Shown: positions 39,337-49,181 of the stretch, in pieces
How the letters are laid out: each line of letters starts with the position of its first letter
Position numbering within the stretch: the stretch's first letter is position 1
Assembly: GCA_019084025.1 (NCBI GenBank)
Contig: JAHRBI010000005.1
Coordinates: 372,001 to 436,000 of the forward strand
From: Burkholderiaceae bacterium DAT-1
Lineage (GTDB): Bacteria; Pseudomonadota; Gammaproteobacteria; Burkholderiales; Chitinimonadaceae
Reading direction: 5' to 3'
DNA: 64,000 nucleotides
The notes under the pieces: model-generated
Told to the model about the DNA's origin: nothing
The model's input: the letters and a program-made list of their open reading frames with translations, nothing else
Databases searched by the model: none
Position numbers and translations under genes: made by a program

Positions 39337-40268
39337 AAATCACATTCATTATTCCTATTCGTATTGATAGCAAAGACAGATTGATTAATCTATCTACAGT
39401 CATTCGGCAACTTTCTCAAGAATTTACAGAAAGTGAGATAATTGTAATCGAACAATCAGATGAACAGAAAGCAAAGGACTTAGCACTAAAAGGAAATTGT
39501 CGATACGTTTGGCAACAAAGCGACACATCCTTTTGCAAGTCATTGGCTATCAATCACGGACTAAAGATTAGGCAACACAAAATATGCTGTGTCTATGATG
39601 CAGACGTGTTGATTTCATCAAAAGCAATTTCATTAGGCGTAAATATTATTGAAAATAGCACATTTCAAGTTGTACTACCTTACAATCAGATTTGTACAAA
39701 CATCACAGGCAAAACTAAAGAGTTCATTATTGAAACACTCGACTTTAGTAATTTCAGTAATTTTACTAATATAAGAGATGCGAAATCTTATAAAGATGCA
39801 ACCCCTCACATTCTTAATGGGGGAGTTATTCTTTTTAATGCAGAAATCGCGATAAGCTGCGGTGGCTTCAATAAAAAAATGATTAGCTATGGATGGGAGG
39901 ATACTGAATTTCATGTGCGCCTCAGAAAACTTGGTTACCCAATGTATATGCTGCATAGCTTTAGCATTGTACATTTAGATCATCAGCGAGGCGCCGATTC
40001 AAAACCAAACGAAAATTATTTTAAGAATGAAACCGAATTCTTTCATATCAAAAACTTAAACAAAAAACAACTTGCAGCGTATGTTGAAAATGAACTTTAT
40101 GAATTAACACCAAATGAGACAATCACTCAACTCATTAAACAGCAAAGCATAATAAAATTAGCAATTCGAAAAATTATTGCAACCACAAACTGGATATATA
40201 TAAACATTCGAATTCGGGATAAAAAGACAATAATTAACCGAGCACTGAAGTCCATCACTTCAACTTAG
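39333..40268 (+). CDS. GT2-type glycosyltransferase with galactosyltransferase-like C-terminal motif
   Basis: A 311-residue inverting glycosyltransferase, GT-A fold. Seen: FIIPIRIDSKDRLINL, the acidic metal-binding CVYDADVLI, and the acceptor-side motif GGFNKKMISYGWEDTEFHVRL, which resembles chondroitin-type and galactosyltransferase GT2/GT7 enzymes. It starts at GTG, preceded by AAGGAG at 5 bases, and overlaps wzx by 4 bases. The sugar is unknown. The gene is AT-rich. Confidence 0.82.
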   Translation: MKITFIIPIRIDSKDRLINLSTVIRQLSQEFTESEIIVIEQSDEQKAKDLALKGNCRYVWQQSDTSFCKSLAINHGLKIRQHKICCVYDADVLISSKAISLGVNIIENSTFQVVLPYNQICTNITGKTKEFIIETLDFSNFSNFTNIRDAKSYKDATPHILNGGVILFNAEIAISCGGFNKKMISYGWEDTEFHVRLRKLGYPMYMLHSFSIVHLDHQRGADSKPNENYFKNETEFFHIKNLNKKQLAAYVENELYELTPNETITQLIKQQSIIKLAIRKIIATTNWIYINIRIRDKKTIINRALKSITST

Positions 40269-40301
40269 AGATCTTCCACACTTGAGAATTGAGTCGTAAT
40301 C

Positions 40302-41180
40302 ATGAATTCAAATATAAAACTCGTACTATTTTCGGGTGAGGGTCGCCTGGGCAACCAACTTATTCAGATAGCTGCACTAAGAATGCTATACCCTAACGCC
40401 TACATTGCTGCAATTGGATGCAAGCAAGCAATTCAACTATTAGAGCCCCAAAGAATTGGACTTGGGATCAAGTCAAAATATTTTGAAAAATTTATTCGCA
40501 AAATTGTTTTTCCGCTGCTCCTTACCCCCATAGCTAAACACTTAAGGATATTCCACTATTGTAGGGAGCGATCCGTAAATAGACCGCAAAACGAAGAATT
40601 TACAGGCGATCCAATCATGAAACAGGGTCTATTGCCGATCTGCATCGCAGAAAAAATGTACTTTCAGAACTTCACCTCTCTACTTGATAAGGAAAGCTTT
40701 AAAAATCTCAAGATAAATGAGAATTTAACAAAAACCCAAGAGAAATCGAATCCAATCCCCCACAAAAGCCTCACCATTCACATACGAAGAGGAGACTATT
40801 TAAACTTTACAACTCATGGATTAAGCAATCTAACACTAGACGAAGGCTATTACAGAAGCGCAATCAAACACTTTTACAACTTGACCTCCGCCACTATCGA
40901 AAAGACATATATTATCACTGACGATATAAATTGGTGCAAAGAAAAATTTTCCGACATAAAAGATATCGAGTACAGGTCAAGCAATGAGCTAGCAGATTTT
41001 ATTTTCATTGCCAGCTCTGAAAATATAATTTGCTCCAACAGTACATTCTCCTTAACCGCATCATTATTATCAGAAGTCAATGCTATTACGATAGCACCAG
41101 AATACTGGCTAGGGCACAATCATAAAGTTTGGATACCTACCCAAATTAAGATCCGCGATCCAAGGTACATTTATGTTTAA
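40302..41180 (+). CDS. GT11-family alpha-1,2-fucosyltransferase-like protein
   Basis: A 292-residue enzyme with the two GT11 marks: an N-terminal GEGRLGNQLIQIAAL (GxLGNQ) and the central HIRRGDYLNF that binds the GDP-fucose donor. A C-terminal SSENIICSNSTFSLTASLL matches the family's SNSTFS motif. The presence of gmd and fcl upstream supports fucose as donor. AT-rich; overlaps wzy by 8 bases. Confidence 0.86.
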   Translation: MNSNIKLVLFSGEGRLGNQLIQIAALRMLYPNAYIAAIGCKQAIQLLEPQRIGLGIKSKYFEKFIRKIVFPLLLTPIAKHLRIFHYCRERSVNRPQNEEFTGDPIMKQGLLPICIAEKMYFQNFTSLLDKESFKNLKINENLTKTQEKSNPIPHKSLTIHIRRGDYLNFTTHGLSNLTLDEGYYRSAIKHFYNLTSATIEKTYIITDDINWCKEKFSDIKDIEYRSSNELADFIFIASSENIICSNSTFSLTASLLSEVNAITIAPEYWLGHNHKVWIPTQIKIRDPRYIYV

Positions 41181-42441
41181 TACAAAAAGAAATCCATTAA
41201 CTCCCAATACTACACGGAGCCCCTTGATAGTATTGATGTTAATGTTTGCATTTGGCATACATACAAGACTTACTGATTTAGGTATAGAATTAAAGCTTGG
41301 AGAGTACAACTTAATAAGCATTATATTCCAGCTTGGCGTTGCGATTTACTCTATACGTTTAGCCTACTTTAGAAAAGCAACACCTGAACTTAGAAAGCAT
41401 TATTCAATAGTAAACTTTGCTTATTTTTTAATCGCATTGTCAATTTTCAATGCTACAAAGCCGCTGACCACAATCAGTGCTATATTTTTCGCCTGGAGCT
41501 TAATGACACTTGGAACGGCAATTGGCGAAGAAAATCCACAACAAATTACTACTGGCCTAGATATACTATTCAAAATATCAATGGTATATCTATTGATTGC
41601 GTTTCCAATTAGTAGCGAACTTGTCACGTTCCATGATCCAAGTGATCGAGAAAGTATATTTGGTGGAGACTCATTAACTGCAATCTTCCCCCACAAGCTC
41701 TCTGCTGGCGCCTTTTATTCCTTAATGACGTTGCGATATCTAATTCTTAAAGACACTCCCTTCAGAAAGAGAATACTTTCTGCAGTGATTAGCTACTTGA
41801 TGGTGTTAGCATCCGACGCTGCTACATTTATCATCTTAACGCCATTTGTTTACTCAGTTACACAAAACATTGCAAAAGGTGGCTCCATAAAAAAAACTCT
41901 CTTCAATCTCTCACTATCGCTATTTGTTTTATTACCTAGCCTAGCAATTATATTGCCTTTATTTGGTCGTGACCTTAACTTCACTGGCCGCACTCCACTA
42001 TGGGAGATTGGATTAGACATTTTCAGGAATCATTTCTTTATTGGCTATGGCTTTCAGTCCTTTTTCACCGAGAACTTGAATACACTCCCGGAAGAATTTT
42101 GGCGAGCAACCAGTGGATTATTCCTACCAACATTTGAAAGCGCTTATATACAAATGCTCGTTGAAACTGGCATTTCCGGGGTAATGGCAATGATCATAAT
42201 TATCACATCAACAATAAATTGCCTCTCAAAAATATCGAACCTACGCCATTCAGAACCACTATTGCCCTTGGTATTTTCACTATGGCTTTTGCAAGTAATT
42301 AGTTCAGTCGTACTAATTGGATGGATGCTACCACTCTCATTCTGGACTCTCCTGAATGGAGTGATATTTGGAATGAGCTGCCAAAAAAGACAAACCCACC
42401 AAAGAAATGAAGAACACCCACCCATTGAGCAAAAATATTGA
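41173..42441 (+). CDS. Wzy-type polysaccharide polymerase
   Basis: A 422-residue protein with about ten to twelve hydrophobic segments and a longer periplasmic loop containing NFTGRTPLWEIGLDIFRNHFFIGYGFQSF, of which GRTPLWEIGLDIF is the informative part, matching the Wzy_C/O-antigen polymerase pattern. It would join repeat units at the periplasmic face. Wzy proteins share little sequence; the assignment relies on topology, that loop, and position in the cassette. Confidence 0.83.
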   Translation: MFNTKRNPLTPNTTRSPLIVLMLMFAFGIHTRLTDLGIELKLGEYNLISIIFQLGVAIYSIRLAYFRKATPELRKHYSIVNFAYFLIALSIFNATKPLTTISAIFFAWSLMTLGTAIGEENPQQITTGLDILFKISMVYLLIAFPISSELVTFHDPSDRESIFGGDSLTAIFPHKLSAGAFYSLMTLRYLILKDTPFRKRILSAVISYLMVLASDAATFIILTPFVYSVTQNIAKGGSIKKTLFNLSLSLFVLLPSLAIILPLFGRDLNFTGRTPLWEIGLDIFRNHFFIGYGFQSFFTENLNTLPEEFWRATSGLFLPTFESAYIQMLVETGISGVMAMIIIITSTINCLSKISNLRHSEPLLPLVFSLWLLQVISSVVLIGWMLPLSFWTLLNGVIFGMSCQKRQTHQRNEEHPPIEQKY

Positions 42442-42444
42442 AAC

Positions 42445-43575
42445 ATGGCAACAAATAACATGATCATATCTATTGTAACAAATATAGCTCCCCCCTACAG
42501 AGTAAAGGTATGGAATGCACTTTCCCTCAATTACCCAACTTCATTGCGATGTATTTTTTTAGCCCACAACGAAGCAAATCGTGATTGGAATATCGACAAA
42601 GAGTCATTTGAGTTCAAATATGACACACTACCCGGAGTTGCAATCAAGATAAACAGTAAATTCATACACTTAAACCTTGGCATCATTTCATCCCTAAAGA
42701 GAGCCAAGTCAGACGTAATTATTACGACCGGATACAATCCTGCTCAAATATTGGCAGCAATGTACGCGCTAATTAATGGAATCCCCCATATTGCAATGAC
42801 AGATGGAACAATAGAATCGGAAAATAATTTATCCCCGATTCACAGAGCAATAAGGAAATTTCTATTTAAACATACTAAGGCATTTATTGGCGCATCAAAT
42901 GGCAGCATCAGACTCTTTAAAAAATATGGGATTAATGAAACAGCCATTTTTAAATCCCACCTATGCGCCAATAATGAGCTCTTCAGAAAGACATTGAAAA
43001 ACTCCACGCAGGGAAATAGAAGATATGATCTAATCTTTAGCGGGAGATTTGATCCTATAAAAAATCCACTATTTGCCATTGATGTAGGATATAGAACTTC
43101 TATAATTCTTAATCGAAAAATATCATTGCTTTGCATAGGTAGCGGCCAGCTATTATCAGAAATGCAATCAAAAGCAAATCAATACAAACAACATCTACAT
43201 GTTGACTTTGCGGGATTTTTGCAACAAGAAAGCCTGCCACATGCGTATGCATCGGCAAAGATCTTACTTTTTCCAACAGCCTGGGATCCCTGGGGTATAG
43301 TGGCCAACGAAGCTTGCGCTGCAGGCACACCTACGATCACGACCCCAATGGCAGGATGTTCAAATGAGATTATCATCGATGCGCAAAATGGTTACATCCT
43401 ACCGTTGGATGAAAAAGTCTGGTCAGAACACTGTGCAAAATTACTTATAGACAATCATCTATGGGAAAGCTTCTCAAGAGCAAGCCTTACTGCGGTAAAA
43501 GAATATACTTATGAAAATGCAGCCAAAGGAATCTATGATGCTGCATGCTCTGCATTAGGAAATAGAAATGTTTAA
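42445..43575 (+). CDS. GT4-family glycosyltransferase
   Basis: A 376-residue retaining GT-B enzyme. The C-terminal half shows LIFSGRFDPIKNPLFAIDVG and the nucleotide-sugar E-x7-E region WGIVANEACAAGTPTITT. The N-terminal half (SIVTNIAPPYRVKVWNAL) is acceptor-side. It begins 3 bases after wzy and overlaps the following GT4 gene by 8 bases. Donor and linkage unknown. AT-rich. Confidence 0.85.
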   Translation: MATNNMIISIVTNIAPPYRVKVWNALSLNYPTSLRCIFLAHNEANRDWNIDKESFEFKYDTLPGVAIKINSKFIHLNLGIISSLKRAKSDVIITTGYNPAQILAAMYALINGIPHIAMTDGTIESENNLSPIHRAIRKFLFKHTKAFIGASNGSIRLFKKYGINETAIFKSHLCANNELFRKTLKNSTQGNRRYDLIFSGRFDPIKNPLFAIDVGYRTSIILNRKISLLCIGSGQLLSEMQSKANQYKQHLHVDFAGFLQQESLPHAYASAKILLFPTAWDPWGIVANEACAAGTPTITTPMAGCSNEIIIDAQNGYILPLDEKVWSEHCAKLLIDNHLWESFSRASLTAVKEYTYENAAKGIYDAACSALGNRNV

Positions 43576-44692
43576 CGTTTTGATAATTCAACGTCGCATG
43601 ACTGATTATCGTGTAGCATTTTTCGAAATGCTGCGTACAGATCTATTGACGCACGGAATCAACCTGCAGGTAATATATGGTCAGTGTAACAAAAATGAAC
43701 TGCAAAAACATGATAGCGGCGCATTAGAATTTGGTACATTTATAAAAAACATTTACCTATTTAATTCAAATGTTGTAATCCAACCAATCCTAAAGAATAT
43801 TATCGATATTAAACCGGATTTAATTATTCTCACCCAAGAAAATAAGCTCCTCTTAAATTACCTTCTTTTATTTAGCCCATTTAAAAGCAAAATATGTTTC
43901 TGGGGGCATGGTCGTGACTTGCAAAATCAAAGCACCTTTAAATCAATTTTAAAATACCACCTCACAAGAAGAACACGCTGGTTTTTCTCATACACAAAAA
44001 TGAGTTCCGAAATATTAATAAGCAAAAACTACCCAGCGCAAAGAATTACAAATGTAGAAAATGCAATAGACACCAAAAATATACTAAATCAAACTCAATC
44101 CTTAAGACAGAGCGACCTAGAAAACACCAAGATAAGACTGGGGATTGAATCCAGTAATATTGGCGTTTTTATTGGATCACTCTATCAAGAAAAGCGTTTG
44201 GACTTTCTATTCGCATGCGCAGATAGAATCAGGAAAGACATACCCGAATTCCATTTGATAATTATTGGAAATGGCCCAATGGCTTCATACATTGAAGAAC
44301 AGTGTACCAACAGGCAGAAATGGTGCACATGGGTTAAGGAGCAACACGGAATTGAAAAAATAAAGCTAATTAAAATTTCTAAGCTAATTATTAACCCAGG
44401 CTTGGTTGGCTTGAGTATCCTTGATTCTTTCGCAACAGGAACACCATTAATCACTACCGATTGCGGACTTCACTCCCCGGAGATCGCCTACTTAGAAAAC
44501 GGCATAAATGGATTAATTACTGATAATACGGAATTCGCATTTTGCGATGCAGTAACCAAACTACTAAATGATGACACAAAATTGCTGTCAATGCGCAATG
44601 AGTGTCTTGCATCCGCTCACCGCTATACATTGGAAAATATGGTCCAGAACTTCTCAACCGGCATTCGAAAAGCACTAAAGCATGGCTTATAA
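43568..44692 (+). CDS. GT4-family glycosyltransferase
   Basis: A 374-residue GT-B glycosyltransferase. Visible: NVLIIQRRMTDYRVAFFEML at the start, NIGVFIGSLYQEKRLDFLF at the start of the second lobe, and GLSILDSFATGTPLITTDCG as the donor-binding loop, where the usual first glutamate is replaced by Ser/Leu-rich sequence. Donor unknown. It is within the AT-rich cassette and overlaps the next gene by 11 bases. Confidence 0.82.
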   Translation: MFNVLIIQRRMTDYRVAFFEMLRTDLLTHGINLQVIYGQCNKNELQKHDSGALEFGTFIKNIYLFNSNVVIQPILKNIIDIKPDLIILTQENKLLLNYLLLFSPFKSKICFWGHGRDLQNQSTFKSILKYHLTRRTRWFFSYTKMSSEILISKNYPAQRITNVENAIDTKNILNQTQSLRQSDLENTKIRLGIESSNIGVFIGSLYQEKRLDFLFACADRIRKDIPEFHLIIIGNGPMASYIEEQCTNRQKWCTWVKEQHGIEKIKLIKISKLIINPGLVGLSILDSFATGTPLITTDCGLHSPEIAYLENGINGLITDNTEFAFCDAVTKLLNDDTKLLSMRNECLASAHRYTLENMVQNFSTGIRKALKHGL

Positions 44693-45848
44693 AATACTCA
44701 TCATTCACAACCAGTATCAGCACAAAGGTGGTGAAGACAGTGTCGTAGAAAATGAGATCGCTCTTTTAACGGAGCGCGGCCATGATGTGCGTATTTACAC
44801 AAGAGATAACCATGAGATTTCAATGCATGGCAAAATAGCGCTTGCGATTAATACCATCTGGTCAAATAAAGCATACTCTGAAGTATCTTATGAGATTGGG
44901 GATTTTAAGCCAGATATTATTCATGCCCACAATACCTTCCCACTTATTTCGCCGTCAATCTACTGGCTTGCCCACAAGAGCAATATTCCTATTGTCCAAA
45001 CGTTACATAACTTTCGTCTACTTTGCCCACAAGCAATCTTCCTGCGCGAAGGTAAAATATGCGAAGATTGTCTTGGGAGAAGTCCATGGCGAGGCGCTAT
45101 GCGCGGCTGCTATCGAAATTCTGTAGCGCAGAGTACCGTGTTGACGGCAATGCTAGAAATTCATCGTACGCTGGGTACTTATCATGAAAAAGTAGATCAA
45201 TACATTGCACTTAGCGATTTCAGTAAATCAAAATATATTGCTGGTGGATTACCTGAGAAGAAAATTTCAGTCAAACCCAATTTCGCACCTGATTTAAATG
45301 TGAATGGCAATTCGACAGATAAGGTTGGATTCCTGTTTGTTGGTCGACTTTCTATTGAAAAAGGTATTTCAGTTCTGCGTGATGCTGCAGTCCAATGCGC
45401 GGATAGCTTATTTAAAGTTGCAGGATCTGGCCCCGAAGATCAGCAACTTAGTGGCATCGCCAATATTAAACGATTAGGCAATCTTTCCGCCCAAGAAGTA
45501 AGATTTTCAATGCAGCAATCAAAGATGCTGATCTTACCTAGCATTTGCTATGAAAACATGCCAATGACTATTTTGGAAGCGTATGCCTCTGCCGTTCCTG
45601 TCATTGCAAGCAGGCTTGGTGCTCTTGCAGATCTGGTTCAGGATGGGGTTACGGGTCTACTTTTCGAGCCGAATAACCCAAATGATTTGGTAAAAAAAAT
45701 TATTTGGGCGAATGAAAATCCCGATGCGGTTTCAGAGATGGGCAGAAATGCGAGACTTCGCTATGAATCGTATTTCACGCCAGAAGCGAACTACCAGCAA
45801 CTTATTGAAATATATAAAAAAACATTAAAAATGAAAGGCATCCAATAA
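44682..45848 (+). CDS. GT4-family glycosyltransferase
   Basis: A 388-residue GT-B enzyme with HNQYQHKGGEDSVVENE near the N-terminus, VGFLFVGRLSIEKGISVL, and the donor motif NMPMTILEAYASAVPVIAS. A Cys-containing segment (LCPQAIFLREGKICEDCLG) precedes residue 150, a feature of a GT4 subgroup. Base composition begins to rise again here. It is followed by a one-base gap to the WecG-type gene. Confidence 0.86.
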   Translation: MAYKILIIHNQYQHKGGEDSVVENEIALLTERGHDVRIYTRDNHEISMHGKIALAINTIWSNKAYSEVSYEIGDFKPDIIHAHNTFPLISPSIYWLAHKSNIPIVQTLHNFRLLCPQAIFLREGKICEDCLGRSPWRGAMRGCYRNSVAQSTVLTAMLEIHRTLGTYHEKVDQYIALSDFSKSKYIAGGLPEKKISVKPNFAPDLNVNGNSTDKVGFLFVGRLSIEKGISVLRDAAVQCADSLFKVAGSGPEDQQLSGIANIKRLGNLSAQEVRFSMQQSKMLILPSICYENMPMTILEAYASAVPVIASRLGALADLVQDGVTGLLFEPNNPNDLVKKIIWANENPDAVSEMGRNARLRYESYFTPEANYQQLIEIYKKTLKMKGIQ

Positions 45849-46610
45849 ATGAGTAACCGGCACACTACCAATATTATCGGATCGCCGATTGATAATCTTA
45901 CGTGGGAAATAGCTGTATCCAGAATTTTTACCTGGGCTAAAGCTAGGGAATCCAAGGTTGTATGTATTTGTAATACGCACTCGGTTGTAACTGCGAAAAG
46001 TGATAAAGAATTTCAGTATGTTCTGCACAATGCGGATATGGCAACTGCCGATGGTTTTCCTGTTGCATGGTTAATTCGAAAGATCGAAAATAACAAACAA
46101 GATCGCATAAACGGACCGGATTTGATGTGGGAGTGTTGCAAAAAGGCAAGCACCGAAGGCATTTCCATGTATTTATATGGCGGAAGCCAAAAGACACTTT
46201 CCTTGCTTGCTGAAAAGTTACGCACTGAGTTTCCCGACATGGTGCTTGCAGGATTCTACTCTCCGCCCTATCGTGATCTTTCAGACGAAGAAGATCAGCA
46301 AATTATAGATCAAATTAATGAATCCGGAGCAAGGATTGTTTGGGTTGGTCTTGGCTGCCCAAAACAAGAAAAGTGGATGGAGCAGCATCGGAACAATATC
46401 AATGCTGTTATGGTCGGAGTTGGCGCCGCATTTGATTATCATGCAGGTACAATTCAGCGTGCGCCGCTGTGGATGCAAAGGAATGGCCTTGAATGGTTTC
46501 ATCGACTGTGCTCGGAACCTAGAAGACTATGGAAGAGATATCTGGTTACCAACACCTTATTTGCATTTCATGCGGTAAAGCAGCTTTTTTTTAGCCGGAA
46601 AAATAAGTAA
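45849..46610 (+). CDS. WecG/TagA/CpsF-family glycosyltransferase (GT26)
   Basis: A 253-residue GT26 enzyme. Motifs: VVTAKSDKEFQYVLHNADMATADGFPVAW (key part ADMATADG, with the catalytic Asp), RINGPDLMW, LYGGSQKTLSLLA, VWVGLGCPKQEKWMEQH, and VGVGAAFDYHAGTIQRAP. WecG adds ManNAcA or related sugars to lipid-linked GlcNAc; specificity here is unknown. It closes the glycosyltransferase run. Confidence 0.93.
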   Translation: MSNRHTTNIIGSPIDNLTWEIAVSRIFTWAKARESKVVCICNTHSVVTAKSDKEFQYVLHNADMATADGFPVAWLIRKIENNKQDRINGPDLMWECCKKASTEGISMYLYGGSQKTLSLLAEKLRTEFPDMVLAGFYSPPYRDLSDEEDQQIIDQINESGARIVWVGLGCPKQEKWMEQHRNNINAVMVGVGAAFDYHAGTIQRAPLWMQRNGLEWFHRLCSEPRRLWKRYLVTNTLFAFHAVKQLFFSRKNK

Positions 46611-46658
46611 CAACTTACTGATTTCGTAGACAAGCAAATATAAGCATAGGTTTACAAG

Positions 46659-47573
46659 ATGAATAGCCTTATACTCATCACCGGCGGTGCCGGTTTTATC
46701 GGTTCCCACACCGTTGATGCCCTCTTGCAACGCGGCCTTTCCGTGCGCGTGCTCGATGATCTTTCCACTGGCAAGCGTGAGAACCTGCCCGATCATCCCG
46801 CGCTTGAATTTATGCAAGGCGACATCCGCAATTCAGTCGACGTAGCTCGCGCCATGAAGGGCGTGAGTCGGGTACTACATCTTGCCGCCCAAGTTTCAGT
46901 GCAAGCCTCGATTGATCAGCCTGCGACCTCAGCGGAGCGCAATATTGCCGGCTTTATCAATGTACTTGATGCCGCACGGCATGCCTGCGTGGCTCGCTTT
47001 GTTTATGCCTCATCAGCAGCTGTGTATGGCCAGCCAGTGCATCTGCCACTGAACGAAGCTTCAGAGCCAAATCCAGCCTCACCCTATGGACTCGAAAAAC
47101 TCATCAATGATCAGTATGCTCACCTCTTCAGCCAGTTATATGGCGTTAAGTGCCTAGGCATGCGTTACTTCAATGTCTATGGCCCACGCCAAGACCCTCG
47201 CTCGCCTTACGCTGGCGTGCTCTCCATCTTCAAGGATCGCATTTTGGCCGATAAGCCATTGACCGTGTTTGGCGATGGGGAACAAACCCGCGACTTCATC
47301 TATGTCGGCGATATTGCAGAGGCCAACTGCCGTGCCCTGCTTACAGATGGTGAAGGCGTCGTCAATGTCGGCACAGGCACCCGCATTACTTTGAATCAAG
47401 TGATTGCAGAGCTCGGTCTGTCCACCGGCAAGGCTATCAAGGTGGATTATCAGACTGCCCGAGAAGGCGATATCGTGCACTCTGCTACAGAGAATATCGA
47501 ACTAATTAATATGCTGGGTGCATTTAAATATGTTAGTTTGGGGGATGGCCTAAAAAGATTGCTGGCCGATTAA
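46659..47573 (+). CDS. NAD-dependent UDP-sugar 4-epimerase (GalE/WbpP-like)
   Basis: A 304-residue SDR with cofactor motif ITGGAGFIGSHTVD, YASSAAVYG, catalytic Y and K in SPYGLEKLIND, and FNVYGPRQDP. It probably interconverts UDP-glucose/galactose or their N-acetyl forms, supplying a cassette sugar. Base composition is back near that of the flanks. A 186-base gap separates it from manC. Confidence 0.9.
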   Translation: MNSLILITGGAGFIGSHTVDALLQRGLSVRVLDDLSTGKRENLPDHPALEFMQGDIRNSVDVARAMKGVSRVLHLAAQVSVQASIDQPATSAERNIAGFINVLDAARHACVARFVYASSAAVYGQPVHLPLNEASEPNPASPYGLEKLINDQYAHLFSQLYGVKCLGMRYFNVYGPRQDPRSPYAGVLSIFKDRILADKPLTVFGDGEQTRDFIYVGDIAEANCRALLTDGEGVVNVGTGTRITLNQVIAELGLSTGKAIKVDYQTAREGDIVHSATENIELINMLGAFKYVSLGDGLKRLLAD

Positions 47574-47678
47574 CATACATTTCTCTACGGGTATGGAAGC
47601 GATTGGGGCATCAATTCATCGATTTCATTATCGTCGGATCGCTTCGCTCGTCAGCAGTAAGCAATGTTTGCCTTGGGA

Positions 47679-47693
47679 TGCCATGCAATGGCA
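47679..47693. promoter_or_regulatory. 15-base inverted repeat upstream of manC
   Basis: TGCCAT-GCA-ATGGCA lies in the 186-base gap between the epimerase and manC, 67 bases before the manC start. A separate promoter for manC-gmm-manB is plausible here, and this repeat could be its operator. No consensus promoter was assigned. Confidence 0.3.
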
Positions 47694-47759
47694 AAACTTT
47701 CAGTTTAAACTGTAGCTTTTAAAGCATTTCGTAAAATATTTCTATCAGGAGTATAGATC

Positions 47760-49181
47760 TTGATCACCCCTATCATCCTTTGTGGCGGCTCTGGTACACG
47801 CATGTGGCCACTGTCTCGCGGCGCCTATCCCAAGCAGTTTTTAAACCTGTACGGATCAGATACACTGTTACAACAAACCTCCAGTCGATTGTCAGGCTTG
47901 GCCGATGTCGCCTCACCCATTCTCATCTCCAATCAGGAACAGCGTTTTCTGGTTGCTGAACAACTGCGCGCCATTGGCGTGAACAATGCCCGGATCGTGC
48001 TGGAACCGATGGGCAAAAACACCGCCCCGGCCGTGGCTGCTGCTGCCCTGCTGGCTCTGGAGTCTGATCCTGACGCCGTTATGCTGGTACTGCCGTCAGA
48101 CCATGTCATCGAGCATGGCGAGGTTTTCAAGTCGTTGGTGTCCAGCGCCCTGCCCCTAGCTCAGTCTGGCAAGCTGGTGACATTCGGTATCGAGCCGACC
48201 AGCCCGCATACCGGCTACGGTTATATCAAAACAGGCGCGGCACTTACTTCCTCAGCGCAGGCATTTAACGTCGCCGCATTTGTTGAAAAGCCAGACGTCG
48301 AGCGTGCTGCGGCCTTTGTGGCAAGTGGCGACTATTTCTGGAACAGTGGCATGTTCATGTTCCGCGCTGACATCTACCTGCGCGAACTGGGCCAGTTCCA
48401 GCCTGCAATGTTGCAAGCAGTGCAAACTGCCGTGGCAGAAGGCGTGCGTGATCTGGATTTCTTGCGCCTGGGTAAAACTGCATTCGAATCCTGCCCGTCC
48501 GACTCAATTGACTATGCAGTCATGGAACACACCAAGCATGCAGCCGTGGTTAAAGCCGCAGGCCTGGGGTGGAGCGATATTGGCTCGTGGTCTGCCCTGG
48601 CAGAGATCAGCACCGCTGATGCCGATGGCAATCAGTTGATTGGTGATGTGATGGCAGAAGCGTCACACAATAGCTATGTGCGCGCCGAAAGCCGGATGGT
48701 GGCAGTGCTGGGTGTGGATGATCTGGTTGTGGTTGAAACCTCAGATGCTGTACTGGTTGCCCACAAAGATAAAGTGCAGGACGTTAAAAAGATCGTTGAA
48801 CGTATCCAGAAAAGCGGTCGCAGCGAGCATGTCACGCATCGCAAGGTCTTCCGCCCATGGGGCAGCTACGAAGGTATCGATTCGGGCGAACGCTTCCAGG
48901 TAAAGCGCATTATCGTGAATCCGGGCGCCTCACTCAGCCTGCAAATGCACTACCATCGTGCAGAGCACTGGATTGTGGTGAAGGGCACTGCCCGCGTTAT
49001 TAATGGCGATCAGGATCTGTTGCTGACCGAAAATCAGTCTACCTATATCCCGCTGGGTGTGACCCACCGTCTGGAAAATCCGGGTAAGTTCCCGCTTGAG
49101 CTGATCGAAGTCCAGTCAGGCGGATATCTGGGCGAGGACGATATTGTCCGCTTCGAAGACGTATACGGGCGCAAAGCTTAA
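47760..49181 (+). CDS. manC: Mannose-1-phosphate guanylyltransferase / mannose-6-phosphate isomerase
   Basis: A 473-residue bifunctional enzyme. The nucleotidyltransferase half starts ILCGGSGTRMWPLSRGAYPKQF and includes FVEKPDVERA and YFWNSGMFMF; the C-terminal type II isomerase cupin has RPWGSYEGIDSGERFQVKRI and LQMHYHRAEHWIVVKGTA. It yields GDP-mannose for Gmd. It starts with TTG, supported by AGGAG 8 bases upstream. The last base of its stop codon is the first base of gmm. Confidence 0.96.
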   Translation: MITPIILCGGSGTRMWPLSRGAYPKQFLNLYGSDTLLQQTSSRLSGLADVASPILISNQEQRFLVAEQLRAIGVNNARIVLEPMGKNTAPAVAAAALLALESDPDAVMLVLPSDHVIEHGEVFKSLVSSALPLAQSGKLVTFGIEPTSPHTGYGYIKTGAALTSSAQAFNVAAFVEKPDVERAAAFVASGDYFWNSGMFMFRADIYLRELGQFQPAMLQAVQTAVAEGVRDLDFLRLGKTAFESCPSDSIDYAVMEHTKHAAVVKAAGLGWSDIGSWSALAEISTADADGNQLIGDVMAEASHNSYVRAESRMVAVLGVDDLVVVETSDAVLVAHKDKVQDVKKIVERIQKSGRSEHVTHRKVFRPWGSYEGIDSGERFQVKRIIVNPGASLSLQMHYHRAEHWIVVKGTARVINGDQDLLLTENQSTYIPLGVTHRLENPGKFPLELIEVQSGGYLGEDDIVRFEDVYGRKA

